The notes beneath the pieces are model-generated. The model was given only the letters and a program-made list of their open reading frames with translations. It was not told the DNA's origin and made no database searches. Shown piece after piece: positions 33,617-41,109 of a stretch of DNA of 41,466 nt (the first letter of the stretch is position 1; the number at the start of each line of letters is the position of its first letter). The stretch comes from Candidatus Woesearchaeota archaeon (GTDB lineage: Archaea > Nanobdellota > Nanobdellia > Woesearchaeales > GW2011-AR9). The stretch covers positions 1-41,466 of the forward strand of contig JACRPH010000019.1 in NCBI GenBank assembly GCA_016214025.1, read 5' to 3'. Made by a program: the position numbers and the translations under genes.

Positions 33617-33626
33617 TATTTATAAA
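33617..33626 (-). promoter_or_regulatory. TATA box for tRNA-Asp/tRNA-Lys/RNAP operon
   Basis: TTTATAAATA on the minus strand. It is the only strong TATA box upstream of tRNA-Asp, tRNA-Lys and rpoH. The predicted start near 33596 coincides with the start of the structured leader. Confidence 0.6.
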
Positions 33627-33677
33627 GCTTTTGGTGGATTTGAGGGGGAATAGAATTGGTCTTTTTAAATAAAATGA

Positions 33678-33861
33678 GTCCCCGCTCCCGGACTCGAACC
33701 GGGGATTTCGAGTAGGAAATCAATCAAGATCGCCTGTCACTCGGTCCCGGCTATCTACCTTTCATCCAGAGCATTAATGCTTCGTCTGGCAGCGAACTTA
33801 TCTTTAGCTTGTGATAAACCACACACAGCCGAGGGTTCTAGCCACTAAACTAAGCGGGGAC
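33678..33861 (-). tRNA. probable tRNA-His(GTG) with two introns
   Basis: GTCCCCGCT at the 5' end pairs with AGCGGGGAC at the 3' end (9 bp, including a possible G-1:C73). D-arm GTTTAGTGGCTAGAAC. Anticodon stem CTCGG/CCGAG. After removal of about 77 nt the loop reads CTGTGGA, the archaeal tRNA-His consensus. T-arm CCCGG TTCGAGT CCGGG. A second insertion of about 31 nt sits between the anticodon stem and the T-stem. The extra A between the 7-bp acceptor and C73 does not fit a standard histidine tRNA, so the identity is not certain. A TATA box lies 24 bp upstream. Confidence 0.55.
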
Positions 33862-33880
33862 AATGGTAAGAATAGTGGCT

Positions 33881-33890
33881 TATTTATAAA
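33881..33890 (-). promoter_or_regulatory. TATA box for tRNA-His
   Basis: TTTATAAATA on the minus strand, centred 24 bp upstream of the 5' end of the tRNA at 33861. Confidence 0.65.
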
Positions 33891-33913
33891 ATTTTAGTTA
33901 AACTTTACAATAA

Positions 33914-33925
33914 CATTTATTAATA
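33914..33925 (+). promoter_or_regulatory. TATA-like box for tRNA-Gly
   Basis: CATTTATTAATA is centred about 28 bp upstream of the 5' end of tRNA-Gly at 33948. Confidence 0.45.
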
Positions 33926-33947
33926 ATTCTCTTTTCTGGGCTTTGGT

Positions 33948-34081
33948 GCGGTGGTAGTATAGTGGTTAGAAGTCTGAAAAGACTGACTAATATGTGACCT
34001 TGCCACGAGTGATCTCGCAATGAGGTCGCGGCCGGGGTTCGAAGCGATAAATAAATATCGTCGAAAGTCCCCGCCACCGCA
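33948..34081 (+). tRNA. tRNA-Gly(GCC) with three introns
   Basis: Acceptor GCGGTGG/CCACCGC, discriminator A. D-arm GTATAGTGGTTAG...AATAT is interrupted by about 20 nt with its own AGTC/GACT hairpin. Anticodon stem TGACC/GGTCG, loop TTGCCA-A (anticodon GCC) interrupted by 17 nt. T-stem CGGGG/CCCCG with a 24-nt intron in the TTCGA...GT loop. The mature length is 73 nt. Confidence 0.82.
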
Positions 34082-34121
34082 GTCAATTTTATTTTCTGTG
34101 TGGTTTAATAAGAAAAAATAA

Positions 34122-34311
34122 TGGCCCCACCGGGACTTTCTGCCGAAATCTGCAATTAATAGACTGCAATCATCGGCTTTTGAACCCGGAACCTCTGCTT
34201 AACTCGGGAAGTGCGTTTGTTTAGAACGCGCCCATATAAGAGCAGCGCTCTAGTTCCCTAAACTGTTATCCGATTAACGAATAAGAGTTTACCAGGGTAA
34301 GCTATGGGGCC
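34122..34311 (-). tRNA. tRNA-Ile(TAT) with three introns
   Basis: Acceptor GGCCCCA/TGGGGCC, discriminator A. D-stem GCTT/GAGC interrupted by about 39 nt in the loop. Anticodon stem CTGCT/AGCAG with the loop CTTATA-A (anticodon TAT) and a 34-nt intron. T-stem CCGGG/CCCGG with a 43-nt intron in the loop. The mature length is 74 nt, so introns make up 116 of 190 nt. The TATA-like TTTTAAATTA is about 26 bp upstream. Anticodon identity depends on the intron being at 37/38. Confidence 0.72.
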
Positions 34312-34385
34312 ACGTTAAGCGGATTATTGCCGTAATTTAAAAGGTTTTCCAGAGTTGACCAACAAAAGTAGGGATTTAGTATTAA

Positions 34386-35081
34386 CTATCGTACACTCTT
34401 TAACTGAACTTTCAAATTAACTGCAGTTACCGGAGTGGGCCTGGAGTTAGGAACAGCGTGAATCATCTTTTTTCTTAAAAGGTCAGAGGTTAATTCTGTT
34501 ACTAAACCTATGGTGTCCATCAGCTTTTCTGCGAAACCGCCACCGGTATATTTACCCGTTCCGTCTTCACCAACCACAAAGTAAATTGGTTTTCCTTGCG
34601 ATAAATGAATTGCAGGAATGATATAAATTGTAACTCCTTCCGGTTCATCTCCTGGTGTGAGCCAGTCAGTTAAGTGCCTCCCTTTTAGTAATTCAAATGA
34701 AAGGGTCTTGAAGCCAGGGCGAAAGTGGAGGGAAGCAGGAAATTCAGGAAAAGCACTTTTGACAAAACCACTGTTTAAGGAAATTATTTTCCCCTCCAAC
34801 AGCAAACGGCATTCGCTTTTAATTATGCTTTGAACATGCGCAGTAATATCTTGCATCAATTCATTAAATGGATATAATTTTCCATAGCTCCAACTAAGAT
34901 CATAATTCTTTTCCAGCATATTTTTGCAGTGTAGATAAAATGCAGTAATTACTTTTCCAGAATGAGCTTTCATTTCTGCCAGCATATCCAGAGTTATTTT
35001 TGAATCTAATTCTTTGGAAAGCGGTTTTGAAATTACTTTAGAAGTTCCATTAAAAAGTTTAAGCTCGCCTCTTTTGTTCAT
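34386..35081 (-). CDS. hypothetical protein, 231 aa
   Basis: I do not recognise this protein. It starts MNKRGELKLFNGTSKVISKP. The first 100 residues are helical (LDMLAEMKAHSGKVITAFYL, FNELMQDITAHVQSIIKSEC). The second half is beta-rich, with FRPGFKTLSFELLKGRHLTD, YIIPAIHLSQGKPIYFVVGE and a Gly-rich turn DGTGKYTGGGFAEKL. There are no transmembrane segments or signal peptide. It is the only protein gene between the tRNA cluster and the HTH regulator, 53 bp downstream of the latter on the same strand. Confidence 0.65.
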   Translation of the reverse strand: MNKRGELKLFNGTSKVISKPLSKELDSKITLDMLAEMKAHSGKVITAFYLHCKNMLEKNYDLSWSYGKLYPFNELMQDITAHVQSIIKSECRLLLEGKIISLNSGFVKSAFPEFPASLHFRPGFKTLSFELLKGRHLTDWLTPGDEPEGVTIYIIPAIHLSQGKPIYFVVGEDGTGKYTGGGFAEKLMDTIGLVTELTSDLLRKKMIHAVPNSRPTPVTAVNLKVQLKSVR

Positions 35082-35134
35082 AGCTAACTAAATTTGAACT
35101 GATTATTAAAGGTTGCGTGGAGATTTAAGTACTT

Positions 35135-35971
35135 TCACCGAACTATCTTTTCCATCTCTTCCAATCTTTTATCCGCTCCCACCGAGGCTGAAAACATCTT
35201 CCAGAATACTTTAGAAAGCCATTCTGTCCATTCTTTGTCTTTGATAGTGTAAAAAATAAATACACGCTTATCTAACTCACCCATCTTTCCCGTTGGTTCT
35301 TTGACCTCTTTAATGCGGAATACTTTCCCGTCGATAATGAAAGCTCTAAGCGGATGCTCTCTGTGCTTGATTTCAATATTTTCTTTGCCATGCTTGAAGT
35401 TCAGCGAAAGAATCTTCTGGATGTTATCTCTTCCAGACAAATCGATGCGGCAGAGTATTTTAATAGTAACATTTCTCTTTACCAACAGTTCGATAACCTG
35501 AAAGAGAGTTTTATTCTTGTGCTTCAGGTACAAGAACGAAAGGTTGCCGGAAAAGATAAGCAGCTGCTTTTCGGTTTTTTCGAGCAATCCAAATAATTCT
35601 TCTAAATCTTTGGTGTTCTCTTCTTTCTCTTCTATGTGGGCGACTTTATTTTTAGTGGAGACGTGCTGAAATATATCAAAGGCAGAGAAGTCTTCTTTTT
35701 TTCGCGCGCGGAGGATCTCTTCTTCCAGCCGTTCCTGAAATACCGAATGGCTTATCTTTTCCATACTGGCCCAAAACACAATCTTTAATGCTCCTCGAGT
35801 TCCGCCACGGAAAGTGCGGGTGGAAATAGTTCCAAAGTTCTTTTCAATTTCTTTGACGTAACGGTCAGCAGTTCTCCAATTCTTGTTGAGCAGCTGGGCA
35901 ATCTCTTGGATAGAACGAGGCTTGGCATAGACAAAGTCTTCGAGCTTCTTGGTGGTGGTGGAATCGAGCAT
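35135..35971 (-). CDS. HTH transcriptional regulator, TrmB/PLD-like, 278 aa
   Basis: The N-terminal winged helix (about 1-65) contains IQEIAQLLNKNWRTADRYVK. An effector-like domain of about 145-275 has LLIFSGNLSFLYLKH, VTIKILCRIDLSGRDN, HREHPLRAFIIDGKVFRIK and WTEWLSKVFWKMF. This is the arrangement of archaeal TrmB-like regulators with a PLD-type sensor domain, but the sugar-binding residues cannot be judged. The structured repeat copy 2 ends 18 bp upstream of its ATG and may carry its control region. Confidence 0.65.
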   Translation of the reverse strand: MLDSTTTKKLEDFVYAKPRSIQEIAQLLNKNWRTADRYVKEIEKNFGTISTRTFRGGTRGALKIVFWASMEKISHSVFQERLEEEILRARKKEDFSAFDIFQHVSTKNKVAHIEEKEENTKDLEELFGLLEKTEKQLLIFSGNLSFLYLKHKNKTLFQVIELLVKRNVTIKILCRIDLSGRDNIQKILSLNFKHGKENIEIKHREHPLRAFIIDGKVFRIKEVKEPTGKMGELDKRVFIFYTIKDKEWTEWLSKVFWKMFSASVGADKRLEEMEKIVR

Positions 35972-35988
35972 TGGAAAGTATCTTTACT

Positions 35989-36120
35989 GTGTTTGTTTAG
36001 CATCTTCGAAATCCTTGCCGGTGTAATTGTGGGAGCGACATCCCCGTATGGGGCAAGTCCCCCTGTCGCTCTTGAAGGATTAATCGAATGGATTTCGACT
36101 TTATGATGCTAAACAAACAC
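35989..36120 (+). repeat. structured repeat element, copy 2
   Basis: The 16-bp ends GTGTTTGTTTAGCATC and GATGCTAAACAAACAC pair perfectly. The second stem is CGAAATCC/GGATTTCG, and the central hairpin is GAGCGACA/TGTCGCTC around CCCCGTATGGGGCAAG. Compared with copy 1 at 22390, at least four stem positions change on both sides so that pairing is kept. Here it fills the gap between the divergent HTH regulator and the radical-SAM operon. Confidence 0.75.
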
Positions 36121-36177
36121 TCTTAGTTTATAATTCTTGCTATACTACAACACTATAGACAATTTTTGTACAGAAAT

Positions 36178-36187
36178 TAGTATATAT
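36178..36187 (+). promoter_or_regulatory. TATA box for the radical-SAM operon
   Basis: TAGTATATAT lies about 67 bp upstream of the first ATG at 36249 and just outside the structured repeat. Confidence 0.5.
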
Positions 36188-36234
36188 TCTACAACTCCTC
36201 TAAGGGGTATGAACATAAATTGGTGAGAAAAGAT

Positions 36235-36242
36235 GGAGGTGA
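36235..36242 (+). promoter_or_regulatory. strong Shine-Dalgarno site
   Basis: GGAGGTGA is a full anti-16S match, six bases before the ATG at 36249. It is the strongest SD in the window, where most other genes have none or a short GAGG. This suggests high translation or a foreign origin of the operon. Confidence 0.8.
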
Positions 36243-36248
36243 ATTGAA

Positions 36249-37202
36249 ATGGGAAGAACTGAAGCCGAAAAAGAGAAATTAGAGAAAGAAGCGCTAGTTG
36301 CCAAAAAGCGTTTAAATGAGGCAAAAGAAAGAGATCTCTATGACCATAGGAATATAAGCCTTAGCTTGGGTTATTGCAAAGAGGGCAGATATATCCCCAA
36401 CAAAGACATTTCAGGAAAATTTCTAACGGAGACAGAAGTATTAGCATTAAGGAAAGACCACTGTATTTTCTGCAATACTGAATTAGATACGATAGAAACA
36501 GTATCTATTAATACCCATGCTTGGATAGATGATAACATGAATACGGGCTCCTCCGAAAGGCTGGTAATAAAGTATGTGGTGGCAGAAGATTCCTATTACT
36601 TCAATGTTGATTTCTCAGAAGGGCTAGCTCAAAGCATCCTAAGCCACCGCAACCGGCTGGAAAAAGAACTGGTCAAGCAAAAGAACAGGGAATTAAAACA
36701 ACTTCTGCAGGAATGGTCAAGCCTGCCACTCCCCCGGAAACAAAAAGCTGTAGCCGTGGAAGCTCTCTCACAAGATTGGTGTAATGAAAATTTAGGGGAA
36801 AGCCACTTTGGTAGATGCTATAAATTAAGCCATTTGGTTGACAACGCCGTTTACCACTTATACTTGGGAGATTTGAATTCTGTTTGCGCAAGGGATTCTA
36901 AGACAATACCGTCGGAAGGCCGGTCTTTCCCCTACTATTTTGATTGGTATGAATTTAAGTTTTCCCCGCAGGGGTTGAAGAGCCATCAGAAGTGCTGGCC
37001 ATTTGAAATTCCGACCCAGGATACCAGAATCAAAACTACTTATGGTGAATTCTTAGCGTGCTTAAAGAAAAATCCGCTGTTTGTAAAATATGATTCTCAA
37101 TTTCCACAATTCAAAACAGCTTGGAAATGTGCTTCAACCCAAACGTTGGAGATTATTGCTAACAGCTATACACTTGCTGATGGAGTGAAAATGGGGGGAT
37201 GA
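36249..37202 (+). CDS. Cys-motif protein of the radical-SAM operon, 317 aa
   Basis: I do not recognise the family. A charged N-terminal helix (about 3-30, AEKEKLEKEALVAKKRL) is followed by a zinc-type knuckle CIFCNTEL at about 74-81. A beta region comes next (ERLVIKYVVAEDSYYFNVDF), then a second charged helix (about 133-175) and a C-terminal half with Cys-rich spots (DWCNENLGESHFGRC, HQKCWPF). No signal peptide. It is the first gene before two radical-SAM paralogues, eleven bases ahead of the first. It may be their substrate, partner or accessory protein. Confidence 0.7.
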   Translation: MGRTEAEKEKLEKEALVAKKRLNEAKERDLYDHRNISLSLGYCKEGRYIPNKDISGKFLTETEVLALRKDHCIFCNTELDTIETVSINTHAWIDDNMNTGSSERLVIKYVVAEDSYYFNVDFSEGLAQSILSHRNRLEKELVKQKNRELKQLLQEWSSLPLPRKQKAVAVEALSQDWCNENLGESHFGRCYKLSHLVDNAVYHLYLGDLNSVCARDSKTIPSEGRSFPYYFDWYEFKFSPQGLKSHQKCWPFEIPTQDTRIKTTYGEFLACLKKNPLFVKYDSQFPQFKTAWKCASTQTLEIIANSYTLADGVKMGG

Positions 37203-37212
37203 AGAAAACAAC

Positions 37213-38079
37213 ATGGCCTGCATAGGAAAAATTTACAGCGTTTCAGCACTAGTGGGAAATGGAACGTGTAATGCCAATTGTGATTTCTGTTCAGGGAAGT
37301 ATCTGAGGCCTCAAGCCATGGAAAACCAGAACTATTCCAAGAATCTGGAAGCGGCAATTAAATTATCTGCACGTTATGGCGGCTGGTCGCTGTCATTAAC
37401 CGGAAGCGGAGAGCCAACTTGTGATCCAAATGCGTTAACCAAAGCATTGGAAGTGTATAACAAATGTGCGGACCAAGGAGCGTACTTTCCCAATGTTAAT
37501 TTATTTACTAATGGGATTTTATTTGGCGACGAAAAGTTCTGTGATGAATATTTGGACCCATGGAAGAAACTGGGACTAAACAATATAGCTGTATCGATAC
37601 ATTCTGTAGATGAAACAGAACAAGCGGAAGTTTACAACTTGAAAAGTTACCCACCATTAGAGCAGATAGTCAGCAACATTAAAGCTCATGGTTTGGGGGT
37701 GAGAGCAACGTTGTTACTTAGAAAAAATGGAGTGGATGATTCTGATAGATATGAAAGCGCAGTTAAAACTCTGATTGACGAAGGAATTGATAATATCACT
37801 TCGTGGCCAGTAGGCAATCCAGATGGAACACGAAACGAATATACTCCCTCACGATTAGGCATATTTAAGATAAAAAGATGGCTGCATCACAATGCCAAGC
37901 TGTGCCATGGGCATGTGTGGGGCGGTGGAGTGTATGACTACAAAGGAAATATTCTGAGAATTACTGATTACGTTACTAAACACAATCCAAATAAAGATTT
38001 TGTAAGGCAATTAGTGGTATTCCAAGACGGAACCGTTGCTTATTCTTGGATAAGAGAGGGAGCATTATGTATGAAATGA
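37213..38079 (+). CDS. radical SAM protein 1, 288 aa
   Basis: A CxxxCxxC cluster motif CNANCDFC at residues about 19-26 binds the [4Fe-4S]-SAM centre. It is followed by the GGE-equivalent GSGEPTC (about 63-69) and TIM-barrel strands VNLFTNGILFG, IAVSIHSVDE and VRATLLLRKNG. At under 300 aa it is a minimal barrel without a SPASM or Twitch extension. It ends VVFQDGTVAYSWIREGALCM. The substrate is unknown. It overlaps the next gene's start and is a paralogue of it (about the same length and motif spacing). Confidence 0.85.
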   Translation: MACIGKIYSVSALVGNGTCNANCDFCSGKYLRPQAMENQNYSKNLEAAIKLSARYGGWSLSLTGSGEPTCDPNALTKALEVYNKCADQGAYFPNVNLFTNGILFGDEKFCDEYLDPWKKLGLNNIAVSIHSVDETEQAEVYNLKSYPPLEQIVSNIKAHGLGVRATLLLRKNGVDDSDRYESAVKTLIDEGIDNITSWPVGNPDGTRNEYTPSRLGIFKIKRWLHHNAKLCHGHVWGGGVYDYKGNILRITDYVTKHNPNKDFVRQLVVFQDGTVAYSWIREGALCMK

Positions 38080-38906
38080 GTAAAGAAAAAAGGGAGGAAA
38101 AGCTGATAAATTCATTGAAGAGCTTATCCCTGTTTGTCGGAACCGGCCAATGCAACGCTCATTGCGCTCACTGTGCAGGCAGAGCCCACCGGAAATATGC
38201 CCCTACAGAAGATGGAATCATAAACAGAGATTTAATTTATAACACCATTAAAAGCTGTTATGGGCAAGGAGCAAGAAGTTTATCTATAAGCAGCAGCGGA
38301 GAGCCGACTTTATCTCCACTGGCAGTTACAACTGTTCTCCAGCTGATTCATGAGTGTAGAAAAGAAGGAATTGAATATTCACCAATTAATCTTTATTCTA
38401 ACGGAATCAGGATTGGTAAAGACAAAAAGTTTTGCGACACTTACCTGCCCAAATGGAAAAGTTATGGGCTTACTACGATTTATGTGACTATCCATGATGT
38501 TGATGAAGAAAAGAATGCTAAGATTTATGGTGTAGAAAGTTATCCAAATTTGGAAGTTGTAGTATCAAGAATACACTATGCAAACTTGTTAATGAGGGGG
38601 AATTTAGTTCTTAGCCGGAAAACAATCGGTACTTTTGAACAGTTTGTTTCGACCGCAGATTATTTGAGGAAAATTGGAGTTGATTGCATTTCTGCGTGGC
38701 CAGTTAGAGGTGCGGATGATAAAGTTGATTCAAGATTATCCCCTCTGGAAAGCGAGTTGGATAAGATAGAGAATTGGGTGGAGAATAATCAGGGTGATGG
38801 ATTTATAGTAAAATTATTAACGGAGAAAAGTAGAATTATGTATCAAACCGGCCAGAAGTTGACGCTATTCCCCGATGGAACTCTTTCTAATACTTGGTGT
38901 AATTGA
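38067..38906 (+). CDS. radical SAM protein 2, 279 aa
   Basis: The start is taken at 38067 (MYEMSKEKREEKLINSL), inside the previous gene and preceded by GGGAG; an ATG at 38076 overlapping the stop as ATGA is the alternative. The cluster motif is CNAHCAHC at about 30-37, followed by SSSGEPTLS (about 74-82), INLYSNGIRIG and IYVTIHDVDEE. The C-terminal phrase LTLFPDGTLSNTWCN parallels FQDGTVAYSW of protein 1. The pair has clearly duplicated and diverged. The product and pathway are unknown. Confidence 0.83.
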   Translation: MYEMSKEKREEKLINSLKSLSLFVGTGQCNAHCAHCAGRAHRKYAPTEDGIINRDLIYNTIKSCYGQGARSLSISSSGEPTLSPLAVTTVLQLIHECRKEGIEYSPINLYSNGIRIGKDKKFCDTYLPKWKSYGLTTIYVTIHDVDEEKNAKIYGVESYPNLEVVVSRIHYANLLMRGNLVLSRKTIGTFEQFVSTADYLRKIGVDCISAWPVRGADDKVDSRLSPLESELDKIENWVENNQGDGFIVKLLTEKSRIMYQTGQKLTLFPDGTLSNTWCN

Positions 38907-39030
38907 GAGATTAGTATATCCCAAAACAATGCTATCAGCAATAACCTACTTATAAACCTCCCTGACTTTTTTCACCACCTTTATAAATAAGCCCCGAAAT
39001 TGCTTTTTCTCACTGGGCGGTTAATGCAAA

Positions 39031-39040
39031 GTTATATAAA
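39031..39040 (+). promoter_or_regulatory. TATA box for nnrD
   Basis: GTTATATAAA, with an expected start near 39062 and a 50-nt leader. The SD GAGGT at 39102-39106 is eight bases before the ATG at 39115. The rest of the 208-bp gap from 38907 holds nothing else I recognise. Confidence 0.55.
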
Positions 39041-39114
39041 GCCTAAAAAAAGCCTCTGCTTAAAAGATTTAGGAAACTCATAAACTAAATTCAGCATAAC
39101 TGAGGTACATTCAC

Positions 39115-39966
39115 ATGAATATCAACCAAATAAAAAAATTAATGGACCGGAAGAAGACCTCTCATAAAGGAGAAAACGGCTACGCTTTAATCGTCGGCGG
39201 TTCGGAAGAGTATGTAGGAGCAGTCAGCTTGGCCGGGTTAGCCGCCTTGAGAACCGGATGTGATGCGGTTACTATTGCCGCGCCGGAGAAAGTAGCGTGG
39301 GCAGTTAATAAATTCTGTCCGGATTTGATGACTTACAAAGTCAAAGGCAGCCATTTCAATATCAAGAATGCCAAAGAGATGGTGAAGTATGCCGATAAAT
39401 TTGATGCAGTGCTTATCGGAAACGGAGCTACCCGAAAAGCAGACAAGTTCTGCCAATATTTTGTAAAGAAGTCGCCTAAATTAAAAGTAATTGATGCTGA
39501 TGCGTTAAAGTCGCTTTCGTTCAAAGACTTCCATAATGCTATCCTTACCCCGCACGAGACCGAGCTGGAAATAATGTTGGTAAATAGCGGAAAAGAATTT
39601 CTGCTCCCTAAATTAAAGGAAGCCAATGCCAAAGAGAAAGCGGAAATATTACAGGGCAACCTGAGATACTTCTTGCAGAACAATAATGTACTGCTGTTGA
39701 AAGGCCCTACCGATATAATTGTTTCCCGCAACAAGATTGCATTTAATAGAACCGGGAACCAGGGTATGACTAAAGCCGGAACCGGAGATGTTCTGGCCGG
39801 GTTAGTGGTAGGATTTCTGGCTAAGACCAAAGACCAGTTCAAGAGCGCAGTAGCGGCTGCTTATGTAAATGGGTGGTTCGGAGATCAGCTGTTGAGACGA
39901 AAGAAGGGATATACTTTTATTGCGTCAGATATTTTAGAAGATTTGAAGAAGCTGAAAGGGAAGTAA
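39115..39966 (+). CDS. nnrD: ADP-dependent NAD(P)H-hydrate dehydratase
   Basis: The 283-aa protein is the YjeF C-terminal (carbohydrate-kinase-like) domain alone. Motifs: GENGYALIVGGSEEYVGAVS (about 19-38), TIAAPEKV, DAVLIGNGATR, KVIDADALKSL, AILTPHETELE, VLLLKGPTDII and the catalytic NRTGNQGMTKAGTGDVLAGL (about 216-235). It repairs hydrated NADH/NADPH. The epimerase (YjeF N-terminal, NnrE) domain that is often fused is absent here and may be encoded elsewhere. Confidence 0.93.
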   Translation: MNINQIKKLMDRKKTSHKGENGYALIVGGSEEYVGAVSLAGLAALRTGCDAVTIAAPEKVAWAVNKFCPDLMTYKVKGSHFNIKNAKEMVKYADKFDAVLIGNGATRKADKFCQYFVKKSPKLKVIDADALKSLSFKDFHNAILTPHETELEIMLVNSGKEFLLPKLKEANAKEKAEILQGNLRYFLQNNNVLLLKGPTDIIVSRNKIAFNRTGNQGMTKAGTGDVLAGLVVGFLAKTKDQFKSAVAAAYVNGWFGDQLLRRKKGYTFIASDILEDLKKLKGK

Positions 39967-39982
39967 GAAGAAGAAGTAAACT

Positions 39983-41086
39983 TCACAACCCCAGCACCAC
40001 TTTCTTACCTTTCAAATCTACGCGGACTAACTTTTTAATGCGTTTTAATTCTTCTCCAATCTCGCCCCATTCCATCGTCTTACGCATCTCTTTGACAATG
40101 CCCAGCATCTTCTGGAGGGAAGCATAATTCTCGTAAATCAGCTCCCCGATACGTTTATTTTCAATGATGGCTTCTTCCGCTTTCTTGATACTTTCTTCCT
40201 GCTCCGCCGCAATTCTTTCCAGGGATTTAATTTTCTGCTCATAGGGAGAAGCTTTCGCCAACGGGTTTAATTCATCAATCGCTTCGTTGTAAGTATCGGT
40301 TACTCTTGCCGGCTCGATTCCTAAGAGCTTAAACGGAGTGATATCCTCGGGATAGACATAGCCGTGGGTGTCTTTTAGTTTACTAATTATATCCTGAAGC
40401 GCGTTGTGAATCGGAACAACCCATGAATCAGGAACTTCTTTTGGAACTTTATTTTTATCTATTCCCGCTAATTTGCATACTTCTTCAGCATATAAGCCAC
40501 CTAAGCCCATTTCCGTCGCTATAAATGTAACTAAGTTGCGCCTATCGCTTTTACGCAATAAATTCTTAAGCTGGTCTTTGGTGAGGCTAAGATAATTTAC
40601 ACTCAACGGCGGAGGAATATATTTCTCTCTCGGTTTTATTATACGGTCTTTCCATTCCCGAGATTCTAATGCCGTGATGATAACCTGCTCTTTATCGGTT
40701 AGGATAATATTGCCGATGGAGAATAGTTCGATTATTAAGTATAATTTTTGTTGGGATTTGCTTCTTTCTAGGATATTTTCTACTTCGATACTTACAATTC
40801 TTTCTGCATCTTTTTGGGAGATGGAAGAGATAATCCCTCCGGCGAGATATTTTCTGAGCTGCTGGCAGAATCCAGAAGGCTTGTCAGCAGTATCTTTAAT
40901 TTTGGTGAGGCACATCAATTTTCCGGGAATGATTTTTAACAGCTGTTTCCCTTCTCCGGAGACGTGCAGCTGGAGCAGCAATAATCCGTCGCTGTAATAC
41001 ACTTGGGAGATTTTACTTCTGGCTAAAAATTGCAGCTCTTTGACTATGGCTGCCAGTTCCAGCGAGGAAAGGGATTTCTTGTTCAT
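39983..41086 (-). CDS. NFACT/RqcH-like protein lacking the NFACT-R domain
   Basis: The start is taken at 41086 (MNKKSLSSLELAAIVKELQF), because a TATA box sits at 41110-41120, inside the longer ORF that begins at 41131. The product has 367 aa. The NFACT-N domain (about 1-210) has ISQVYYSDGLLLLQLHVSGE, SGFCQQLRKYLAGGIIS and LGLGGLYAEEVCKLAGID. A coiled coil runs over about 275-345. It ends VRVDLKGKKVVLGL, exactly where the NFACT-R (DUF814) domain would begin in full-length RqcH (about 600-700 aa). In archaea and bacteria RqcH acts in ribosome-associated quality control. Here the C-terminal half is either separate or lost. Confidence 0.8.
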   Translation of the reverse strand: MNKKSLSSLELAAIVKELQFLARSKISQVYYSDGLLLLQLHVSGEGKQLLKIIPGKLMCLTKIKDTADKPSGFCQQLRKYLAGGIISSISQKDAERIVSIEVENILERSKSQQKLYLIIELFSIGNIILTDKEQVIITALESREWKDRIIKPREKYIPPPLSVNYLSLTKDQLKNLLRKSDRRNLVTFIATEMGLGGLYAEEVCKLAGIDKNKVPKEVPDSWVVPIHNALQDIISKLKDTHGYVYPEDITPFKLLGIEPARVTDTYNEAIDELNPLAKASPYEQKIKSLERIAAEQEESIKKAEEAIIENKRIGELIYENYASLQKMLGIVKEMRKTMEWGEIGEELKRIKKLVRVDLKGKKVVLGL

Positions 41087-41109
41087 GTATGGAAAGAAAC
41101 AATCAGAAG

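Noticed and set aside
33390-33653. 87-aa plus-strand ORF
   Set aside because: It runs antisense through tRNA-Asp and its leader; the tRNA folds explain the sequence.
33678-33861. tRNA-Sec, because of the 9-bp acceptor
   Set aside because: No TCA anticodon in a proper stem-loop and a normal 5-bp T-stem; the spliced loop CTGTGGA fits His.
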